DNA of 64,000 nucleotides from Bacteroidales bacterium (GTDB lineage: Bacteria; Bacteroidota; Bacteroidia; Bacteroidales; UBA10428): positions 1 to 64,000 of the forward strand of contig JAFGEO010000035.1 in assembly GCA_016931575.1 (NCBI GenBank), written 5' to 3'. Positions 44,186 through 51,329 of the stretch are shown here, piece after piece. Every line of letters starts with the position of its first letter. Within the stretch, counting starts at the first letter, position 1. The notes under the pieces are model-generated. The model was not told the DNA's origin, made no database searches, and saw only the letters and a program-made list of their open reading frames with translations. A program made the position numbers and the translations under genes.

Positions 44186-46846
44186 ATGAAAAGAACACTC
44201 AAATTACTTTCCTGTTTGCTACTCTTCGGGATCTTCCAACAGGTATTGGCCGATATCCCGATTGTTTCACATCGCTACCTGGCAGACCCGGGTTCCCTGG
44301 TATATAATGGCAGGGTTTACCTCTACTGCTCCAATGATGATGAAAATCCGCCGACCGACGATGGCGGCTACCAGATGAGTTCCATCGTCTGCATTTCGAG
44401 CAGCGACCTGAAAAACTGGACCGACCACGGCATTGTTTTCCAGGTACCCCGCGATGCCTCCTGGGCAGCTAACAGCTGGGCCCCGACTATTGCTGAACGT
44501 AACGGCCAGTTCTACCTCTATTTCGGTAACGGAGGAAATGGTATCGGTGTAGCCACTGCCGACAGTCCTGTCGGCCCCTTTGTCGATCCCCTGGGCGAAC
44601 GACTGATAAGCTCAGAAACACCGGGAGTTCTTCCTGCCGAGAATCTCTGGCTTTTTGATCCCATGACCTTTATTGACGACGACGGGCAGGCTTATGTGTA
44701 TTTTGGAGGGAATGGCGAAGATAACCTGCGGGTGATCCGTCTGAATGAAGACATGATCAGCCTGGATGGTTCCGCAACCCAGTTCCATGTCCCCTACTTT
44801 TTTGAGGCAGCCTGGATGCACAAGCACAACGGAACCTACTACTTTTCCTATTCTACCAATCCCAGCAATGGCATGCGCATCGACTACCTGACGAGCGATA
44901 ATCCAACAACGGGGTTTACCTATGGAGGCATCGTATCGCCCCAGCCACCGGATAACAATAACAATAACCACCAGGCAATCTTCGAATTCAAGGGAACCTG
45001 GTATGAAGCATACCACAACCGGTATGTAGCCGCACAGGAAGGTATCCCCGCAACCTACAGGCGCAACATCTGCCTCGACAGCTTTTACCATCAGGAGGAC
45101 GGTTCCATCGTCACCATGGTTAATACGGTTGACGGCCTGCCGCAGGTCGGGTATGTTGATCCCTATGTACGGGTGGAAGCTGAAACCATGGATGCCCAGA
45201 CAGGCATTTATACGGAGGTTTGCAGCGAGGGAGGAATGGCCCTGAATAAGATTGAGCATGGCGACTGGGTGAAAGTGCGCGGGGTCGACTTCGGCCTGAA
45301 CGGACCTGCCACCTTTACCGCCAGCGTAGCCAGCGAAATGAAATACGGAGATATGAAGGGCGGGGCCATCGAGGTCCGGATAGACGGCGTGGACGGCACC
45401 CTGATCGGAACTGTTGCGGTTTCTTATACAGGAGGCCCGGATCAATGGAAACCCGAAACCATCTCAACGGAAGAGATCACCGGCATTCACGATGTGTATT
45501 TTGTATTTACCGGCGGGGATGATGAAAACCTTTTCTACTTCGATTACTGGTTCTTCACGGAGAAGACTGCAAGTGCAGACCTGGCAGCCATCAATGCCAT
45601 TGTGGCGGACTATAAGATCGATACCCTTCCGGGAAATGACAGCACGCTTATCTCAGTAACCGCCATCTATACCGATGGCACCAGCGTAAATGTAGTATCC
45701 GAAACCAGCTATTCCCTCGATCAGGAGGGAATAGTTTCGGTCAGCGACAGCGTCATCCGGGGACTTGACTACGGAGAGGTAACCATAACTGCCTCCTACA
45801 ACGGAATGACAGATAGTGTAAAGCTGGTGGTTAAGAATATTCCGGGCGAGCTCACCGTCATCGCCCTGCAGGCAGACACCCCGGATATGGTACTGAATGC
45901 AGGCACCTCATCATCCGTCATCATCACTGCCGAATATGCCGACGGCCATGTTGAAGACGTCACCGCACAAGCCGAATATAATAGCCCCAATCCTGAAATA
46001 GCCACCGTATCAATGGGACAGATCAATGCACTTACTGAGGGCGAAGTGGATATCATCGTCAGCTTTCAGGGTGAACTTGGCGACGCGCAAACCTTAAGTG
46101 TTCACGTTACCGTCAGCAGCGGAGCCGGTGTATGGCTTGAAGCAGAGTGCGGCAGTGCTGGTTCGCTTTGGGATATCAAAACCAACAGCAATGCTTCTCA
46201 CGGACAATACATAACCGTACAAACCGGGAATAACAGTACCGATGCTGCTCCCGACGACTCAGGATTGCTGAGCTTCACCTTCGATGTGGAGGTCAACAGC
46301 AGCTATACCCTTTACACCCGAGTGATGTGCCCAAGCGCCAACGATGATTCGTTCTGGCTCAGAATGGACAATGGCTCCTGGGCTATGTGGAACGGGATTG
46401 CCGGTTCCTCCTCCTGGACCTGGACCAGCTTCCCAACAAGCTATGAACTAAGCGCAGGCACCCACACCCTGACCATTGGGTACCGCGAGGACGGCGCCCT
46501 GCTGGATAAGCTCTGGATCTCCACCAACGCTGATGCTGTATTAACCGACCTGGGCGCTGATGCAGAAAATTGCCCTGAGGACACATCCCTGGTTTCGGAT
46601 CATGTCCAGGCTGTTCAGCTTTTCCCCAACCCCGTTGAGGAAGTACTGAATATCGCCTTGCCGGATGCACCGGCTGAGGTAGGAATTTTCACGGCCGAAG
46701 GGAAAAAAGTGTTTTCCGGACGATACAATTCTGGCACCATGAATATTGACATGGCAGGGTATAAACCCGGCATTTACCTGGTAAGGATCACCAGCCAGGG
46801 AAATACCCTGATGAGGAAAATCATTCATACGCAGACGCAGCCCTAA
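44186..46846 (+). CDS. secreted GH43 glycoside hydrolase with CBMs, Big domains and T9SS sorting domain
   Basis: 886 residues. Signal peptide (to about 22), then a five-bladed GH43 propeller (about 25-350). Its acidic residues sit in LADPGSL (base Asp, near 33), LFDPMTF (near 158) and FFEAAW (acid Glu, near 206). Then a CBM6-type domain (about 352-465, RVEAETMDAQTG to VYFVF), two Big_2-like bacterial Ig domains (about 470-650) and a second CBM (about 655-780, WLEAECGSAGS). The chain ends in a T9SS domain (LFPNPVEEVLNIAL, YKPGIYLVRI). GH43 enzymes act on arabinan, xylan or arabinoxylan. It lies 128 bp after the sigma/anti-sigma pair and might be their target. Confidence 0.9.
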   Translation: MKRTLKLLSCLLLFGIFQQVLADIPIVSHRYLADPGSLVYNGRVYLYCSNDDENPPTDDGGYQMSSIVCISSSDLKNWTDHGIVFQVPRDASWAANSWAPTIAERNGQFYLYFGNGGNGIGVATADSPVGPFVDPLGERLISSETPGVLPAENLWLFDPMTFIDDDGQAYVYFGGNGEDNLRVIRLNEDMISLDGSATQFHVPYFFEAAWMHKHNGTYYFSYSTNPSNGMRIDYLTSDNPTTGFTYGGIVSPQPPDNNNNNHQAIFEFKGTWYEAYHNRYVAAQEGIPATYRRNICLDSFYHQEDGSIVTMVNTVDGLPQVGYVDPYVRVEAETMDAQTGIYTEVCSEGGMALNKIEHGDWVKVRGVDFGLNGPATFTASVASEMKYGDMKGGAIEVRIDGVDGTLIGTVAVSYTGGPDQWKPETISTEEITGIHDVYFVFTGGDDENLFYFDYWFFTEKTASADLAAINAIVADYKIDTLPGNDSTLISVTAIYTDGTSVNVVSETSYSLDQEGIVSVSDSVIRGLDYGEVTITASYNGMTDSVKLVVKNIPGELTVIALQADTPDMVLNAGTSSSVIITAEYADGHVEDVTAQAEYNSPNPEIATVSMGQINALTEGEVDIIVSFQGELGDAQTLSVHVTVSSGAGVWLEAECGSAGSLWDIKTNSNASHGQYITVQTGNNSTDAAPDDSGLLSFTFDVEVNSSYTLYTRVMCPSANDDSFWLRMDNGSWAMWNGIAGSSSWTWTSFPTSYELSAGTHTLTIGYREDGALLDKLWISTNADAVLTDLGADAENCPEDTSLVSDHVQAVQLFPNPVEEVLNIALPDAPAEVGIFTAEGKKVFSGRYNSGTMNIDMAGYKPGIYLVRITSQGNTLMRKIIHTQTQP

Positions 46847-47053
46847 GGGGAATGTCCTGCAGGAACCTCAATTCAAATTCGATTGAGGAGTATAGTGGCT
46901 GCGCGAAAGCTTTCCCCGACAGCCAAAGCCTGTCACCAGGGACTCATCAACAACACAAAGAGGGGCAAATCATTATAGGGTACCTTTATCACTATATAAA
47001 TAGAGCTGGCAACCTGAATGTTAGCTATAGCAAAGATTCTTTATCCTTATTAA

Positions 47054-47085
47054 TTTGTGCCCAATCCGTTAAAAGCATACCTTTG
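47054..47085 (+). promoter_or_regulatory. near-ideal Bacteroidota promoter
   Basis: TTTG (47054-47057), 20-nt spacer, TACCTTTG (47078-47085). Both elements match the consensus exactly, with the gene start 16 nt downstream. This is the best promoter in the window. The spacer upstream (46847-47053) shows a weak inverted repeat CCTCAAT/ATTGAGG (46866-46888) without a T-run and nothing else. Confidence 0.72.
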
Positions 47086-47101
47086 GTTATACTTTAATAC
47101 A

Positions 47102-47302
47102 ATGGATGATAAATCAAAATGCCCAAGATGTTCCAACAATGCTTTTGAAGCAATCAACGAAAAACCGGTGAATTCAAATTATGAACTGATATTTGTGCGC
47201 TGCACTTCCTGCAAGACTGTGGTTGGGGTAGTAGATTATTATAATGTAGGGACTTTGGTTAAAAAACTTGCAACACAACTGAAAATTGACCTTGATAAGT
47301 AA
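47102..47302 (+). CDS. small zinc-ribbon protein
   Basis: 66 residues from MDDKSKCPRCSNN. Two CxxC knuckles (CPRC at 7-10 and CTSCKT near 39-42) make a single zinc ribbon. The tail (VVDYYNVGTLVKKLATQLKIDL) is helical. Similar small ribbons are seen in many Bacteroidota, often called hypothetical. It is 8 bp before the LytTR gene and behind the strong promoter at 47054. Confidence 0.7.
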   Translation: MDDKSKCPRCSNNAFEAINEKPVNSNYELIFVRCTSCKTVVGVVDYYNVGTLVKKLATQLKIDLDK

Positions 47303-47310
47303 TAAAGCTA

Positions 47311-48159
47311 TTGGCAACAAGTAAGAAAATAAATCAATTTATATACCTTACAAAACTACACTTCAGGTTATATCTCAGTATTGGGATATCGGTTTTCCTG
47401 TTTATTTTATTCTTCCGGCCTTTCGCATCTGAAAGGTTCGAATTCGAAAATGAACTTGTATTCCTGTCGGGATTTGGAATAATTGCGCTGACAGTTCTTC
47501 TTGTCTCACAAATCCTGTTTCAGGCCACTCTTTCACAAAAGGAAGAAGAAAACTACATCAACTCTGTTTACATCCCCCTATACTACTTTTTCCAGGTTGC
47601 TGCAACAGCGCTTGCCTTTGTTTTTTATATCAGGTTTGTCGGACTGATAAGTATTACTTTCAATGTTGTGGCAAGGGTGGTATTTGTTTGTTTGAGTCTT
47701 CCGGTTGCCGTCCATTTAAAACTCAGCATCAATTTTTATCAGGTTCGGATAAAAAATCTTTTAGTTGAAAACCGTTCAATGCAAGAGAAACTAAAACAGT
47801 TTTCCGAAAGCTATGCAACTAAACATATCGAAATTATTTCTGATAATGAATCAGATAATTTCAGGATTCAGGTCTCTGAAATTGTCTTTGTTAAATCGGC
47901 TGATAATTATGTAGAAGTAGGTTATCTGGAGGAAGGAACCGTAAAGAAGAAAATGCTTAGGAACACCTTGAGAAATGTCGAGCTGCAGCTTGCAGAATTC
48001 AATAATTTCATCCGCACCCATCGTACCAGTCTGGTCAATATACACTTCATCAATAAACTCAACAGAAATTTCAGCTCCTATTGGTTAAGTCTTGATAAGA
48101 CCAGGGAAACCATTCCCGTATCACGACAACACCTAATGAGTGTGAAAGAGCTGCTGTAA
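47311..48159 (+). CDS. membrane-anchored LytTR-family transcriptional regulator
   Basis: 282 residues from a TTG start; no ATG exists before the first membrane segment, and the stop of the previous gene is 8 bp upstream. Four hydrophobic helices (about 18-36, 46-68, 86-108, 114-138) are followed by a short coiled segment and a LytTR DNA-binding domain (about 180-280). It contains VSEIVFVKSADNYVEVGY, LRNTLRNVELQL and FIRTHRTSLVNIHFINKL. There is no receiver domain, so the membrane part is the likely sensor. Similar proteins regulate genes in cis by binding direct repeats. Confidence 0.82.
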   Translation: MATSKKINQFIYLTKLHFRLYLSIGISVFLFILFFRPFASERFEFENELVFLSGFGIIALTVLLVSQILFQATLSQKEEENYINSVYIPLYYFFQVAATALAFVFYIRFVGLISITFNVVARVVFVCLSLPVAVHLKLSINFYQVRIKNLLVENRSMQEKLKQFSESYATKHIEIISDNESDNFRIQVSEIVFVKSADNYVEVGYLEEGTVKKKMLRNTLRNVELQLAEFNNFIRTHRTSLVNIHFINKLNRNFSSYWLSLDKTRETIPVSRQHLMSVKELL

Positions 48160-48255
48160 AGGTGTAGGGACGAATAGCAATAGGATGGTATCAATGCTAT
48201 TCGCCCATAAATTTGCGATTTATCCCAATTTACCGGTACTAATCCCTAAGGTTTT

Positions 48256-48283
48256 TTTGACTTGGAAGTCAGGGCTAACTTTG
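48256..48283 (+). promoter_or_regulatory. candidate internal promoter before the B12-rSAM gene
   Basis: TTTG (48256-48259) is followed after 16 nt by a perfect TAACTTTG (48276-48283), 24 nt before the start. The spacer is shorter than usual. It could be the LytTR-controlled site. Confidence 0.45.
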
Positions 48284-48307
48284 TAGTAATTAAAACCGGA
48301 AAATGCG

Positions 48308-49816
48308 ATGAATGTATTAATGATCTATCCAGAGTACCCTGATACGTACTGGAGTTTTAAACATGCTTTAAAGTTCATTTCCAAAAAAGCTGCTGTACCT
48401 CCCCTCGGGCTTATTACCGTTTCGGCCATGCTGCCTGTTAAGTGGCAAAAGAAACTGGTGGATCTGAACATTGAAAAGCTTGAGAATAAAGACCTGGCAT
48501 GGGCAGACTTTGTCTTTCTGAGTGGCATGTATGTGCAGAAAGATTCTGTAAATGAGATCCTGGACCGTTGCCGGGATTTTCCTGCCAGAATAATTGCAGG
48601 TGGCCCATTATTTACGCAGGACTTCGAAAACTATCCGCAGATAGACCATTTTATACTAAATGAAGCGGAGATAACCCTGCCTGTTTTTCTTAAGGATCTA
48701 CAGCATAATACGCTAAAAAGAATTTACCGCACCGATAAGTTTGCCGACTTATCGCTAACTCCTGTTCCTGATTATCATCTGCTAAAAATGAAAGATTATG
48801 CTTTTATGAACATGCAGGTAACCCGCGGATGCCCGTTTAACTGTGATTTTTGTGAAATAACAGCCCTGCTTGGACACAAAATGAGGATAAAAAGCAGCCA
48901 GCAGGTATTAAAAGAGCTGGACACATTGTACGAACTTAATTGGCGCGGGTCTGTTTCAGTAGTAGATGATAATTTTATCGGGAACAGGAAAGTCGTTAAA
49001 AACAGCATTCTCCCGGAGATGATTAACTGGATGGAGACCCACAAATATCCCTTTAAGTTCAATGCACAAACTTCCATCAACCTTGCAGACGATTCACAAT
49101 TGCTGCAATTGATGCTCAGTGCAGGTTTCACCTCAACCTTTATTGGTATTGAAACCCCTGTGGAGGAATCACTGCAAAGCTGCCATAAAGTTCAGAATGA
49201 AAATCGGGATCTATTGGAAAACGTTAAGCAGATTCAACAGGCTGGCCTGCAGGTTTCAGGAGGTTTTATTGTGGGTTTCGACAGCGATACGGAAACGGTA
49301 TTTCAACGGCAGGTTGATTTTATTCAGAAAAGCGGTATTGTTTCAGCTATGGTGGGCTTACTGAATGCGCCCAAAAACACGGAATTATACCGGCAAATGG
49401 AAAGGGAGAAACGCTTAACGGTGGATGCCACCGGGAGTAATACCGACTTCACCATGAACTTCACCCCAAAAATGAACCAGAGGAAACTCCTGGAGGGGTA
49501 TCATCACATCATAAAAAGCATCTATGAAGCTAAACCCTATTACCGCAGAATCAGGGCGATGTTAAGAAACTACAAACCGGGTAAAGTCGGAAGCTCACAA
49601 TTAAACCTTAGTCGCATCAGGGCATTTATCAGATCTGTTTTTGTACTCGGACTGCTAAATAAAGGGAGGTTTGAATATTGGAAGCTGATCATTTGGACAA
49701 TCTTCAAAAGACCAAACTTGTTCATCGATGCTGTAACCATGGCTGTTTATGGTTACCATTACAGAACAGTCTACGGATTAAGAGGTGCACAGGGAATACT
49801 GCCTAACAAACTGTAA
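48308..49816 (+). CDS. B12-binding-domain radical SAM protein (DUF4070-type)
   Basis: 502 residues. The N-terminal 150 residues are the cobalamin-binding-like Rossmann domain (MIYPEYPDTYWSFKHAL, AVPPLGLITVSAMLP, RIIAGGPLF, LNEAEITLPVFL). The radical SAM barrel follows, with CPFNCDFC (CX3CX2C, near 176-183), SVVDDNFIG and GIETPVEESL. The C-terminal part (from about 350) is the DUF4070-like region ending in a basic, partly hydrophobic tail. Homologues include enzymes acting on lipids such as hopanoids, but this one's substrate is unknown. The desaturase gene follows one base after its stop. Confidence 0.86.
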   Translation: MNVLMIYPEYPDTYWSFKHALKFISKKAAVPPLGLITVSAMLPVKWQKKLVDLNIEKLENKDLAWADFVFLSGMYVQKDSVNEILDRCRDFPARIIAGGPLFTQDFENYPQIDHFILNEAEITLPVFLKDLQHNTLKRIYRTDKFADLSLTPVPDYHLLKMKDYAFMNMQVTRGCPFNCDFCEITALLGHKMRIKSSQQVLKELDTLYELNWRGSVSVVDDNFIGNRKVVKNSILPEMINWMETHKYPFKFNAQTSINLADDSQLLQLMLSAGFTSTFIGIETPVEESLQSCHKVQNENRDLLENVKQIQQAGLQVSGGFIVGFDSDTETVFQRQVDFIQKSGIVSAMVGLLNAPKNTELYRQMEREKRLTVDATGSNTDFTMNFTPKMNQRKLLEGYHHIIKSIYEAKPYYRRIRAMLRNYKPGKVGSSQLNLSRIRAFIRSVFVLGLLNKGRFEYWKLIIWTIFKRPNLFIDAVTMAVYGYHYRTVYGLRGAQGILPNKL

Positions 49817-49817
49817 A

Positions 49818-50960
49818 ATGAAGAATCTAAAATACAAAAAAGACAAACAGGAGTTTGTAACGGAATTACGGGCCGAAATAAACAACTACTTTAAAAACAA
49901 AGGAATAGAGAAGCATGGTGGTATCGAAATTATACTAAAAACTATCCTGATGACATTGGTTTACTTTGTGCCATATGGACTCATGCTTTCCGGCATCATT
50001 GACTCCCCGGGGCTGGTTTTAATTTGTTGGGTGGTTATGGGACTTGGCATGTCAGGAATTGGATTGGTAACCATGCATGATGCAAATCATGGTTCTTTTT
50101 CGGAACACCGCTGGGTTAACCACTTGTTTGGCGATTCCTTATACCTTTTAGGTGGCTTCCCACCAAACTGGAGGTATCAGCACAATACACTCCATCATGG
50201 ATACACGAATGTTGAGGGGCACGATGAAGACATTGCCCATGGGGGAATTTTACGTTTCTCTCCTCACAAACCATTGAAAAAAGTGCATAAATACCAATTC
50301 ATCTATGCCTGGTTTTTTTACGGGCTGATGACCTTCTCATGGGTCACCGTTAAAGATTTTAAACAATTGAGAAACTATGAGAAAGAAGGAGCAACGCTTA
50401 ACAGCAGTGGAAATTACCAAACCTTGTATACTAAATTAGTGATCGCTAAAATTCTGTATTATACAACTTTCATTGTTTTACCCCTGCTATTCGTTCCGCT
50501 TGCCTGGTACTGGATTTTGACAGGTTTCCTGCTTATGCATTTTACCGGCGGACTGGTTTTGACAACAATTTTTCAAACAGCTCATGTTGTGCCAACTTCC
50601 GATTATCCATTACCCGATGACAACAACGAACTGAATAATAACTGGGCAGTCCATCAATTGTATACAACCTCCGATTTTGCTCCTGGCAGCAGGATATTCT
50701 CATGGTTGATAGGCGGATTGAATTACCAGGTTGTGCATCACCTTTTTCCGAATATCAGCCATGTTCATTACAGGAACCTGGCAAAAATCGTTAAGAAAAC
50801 GGCTGAAAAGCATCAACTGCCCTATCATGTAAATAAAACCTTTCCCGGGGCAGTATATCAACATGCATTGATGTTAAAATCGCTCGGCAGAAGGAAAAAC
50901 ATGCAGCCCATGCAAACAGATATTCCCGGAATTAATAAAAATAAGCTTGTTACCATCTAA
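49818..50960 (+). CDS. membrane fatty-acid desaturase (acyl-lipid/acyl-CoA type)
   Basis: 380 residues from MKNLKYKKDKQEFVTEL, one base after the previous stop. The three His boxes for the di-iron site are present: HDANH (near 88), HNTLHH (near 121) and QVVHHLFP (near 306), plus the HxxHH-flanking NISHVHY. Four membrane helices. It resembles front-end/linoleoyl-CoA-type desaturases. These need O2 and an electron donor, so the organism must at times meet oxygen. Tight coupling to a B12-rSAM protein suggests one membrane-lipid pathway. Confidence 0.88.
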   Translation: MKNLKYKKDKQEFVTELRAEINNYFKNKGIEKHGGIEIILKTILMTLVYFVPYGLMLSGIIDSPGLVLICWVVMGLGMSGIGLVTMHDANHGSFSEHRWVNHLFGDSLYLLGGFPPNWRYQHNTLHHGYTNVEGHDEDIAHGGILRFSPHKPLKKVHKYQFIYAWFFYGLMTFSWVTVKDFKQLRNYEKEGATLNSSGNYQTLYTKLVIAKILYYTTFIVLPLLFVPLAWYWILTGFLLMHFTGGLVLTTIFQTAHVVPTSDYPLPDDNNELNNNWAVHQLYTTSDFAPGSRIFSWLIGGLNYQVVHHLFPNISHVHYRNLAKIVKKTAEKHQLPYHVNKTFPGAVYQHALMLKSLGRRKNMQPMQTDIPGINKNKLVTI

Positions 50961-51106
50961 AAGCATGGTGCAGAAGACTAAGAAGGTTCAATCAGCGATG
51001 GTTTACAGGATTTCAGGTTTTCCTATTTTCTATGTTTATATTGGACGGATGTGGTCTGGAATAAAGCATAATTAAGCTGAAGGGGGGGAGATTAATAACC
51101 CTTCTA

Positions 51107-51328
51107 CTAGTCGATATGACCTGCTACATCAATAAATTTTTCACAATTAACTGGGCTTAGTCCTTCTTTTCCCCAGCAGTCCGGATACTGCAAAGCTTCT
51201 TTACCATCCATCACCTTCTGAATAGGGTTTGAAAGCTATTTTAAAGCACCTGTCCGCAGGGAAATGTCAAGGTCGATTGGATTGTCCTCTGCAACTAAGA
51301 CCGGTTTGTTCGAATTTTCCGTGATCAG
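51107..51328 (-). pseudogene. remnant of a response regulator next to the histidine kinase
   Basis: Minus-strand frame beginning just past the kinase stop reads NKPVLVAEDNPIDLDISL, then a TAG, then LSNPIQKVMDGKEALQY and, after a jump, SPVNCEKFIDVAGHID and a stop. The first parts match the start of Rcp1-like receiver proteins (EDNPxDxxL, NPIxVxxDGxEAL) and the last the VNFxxFIEVxxxIG end. The phosphoacceptor Asp region is missing. The frame thus looks like a receiver with an internal stop and a central deletion. The remaining spacer to 50960 holds nothing else I can name. Confidence 0.7.
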
Positions 51329-51329
51329 A

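Noticed and set aside
44612-45445. 277-codon minus-strand open frame
   Set aside because: Lies inside the GH43 catalytic region on the opposite strand; composition is that of a shadow frame.
46866-46888. inverted repeat CCTCAAT/ATTGAGG behind the large GH43
   Set aside because: Only 7 bp with a 9-nt loop and no T-run; too weak to call a terminator.
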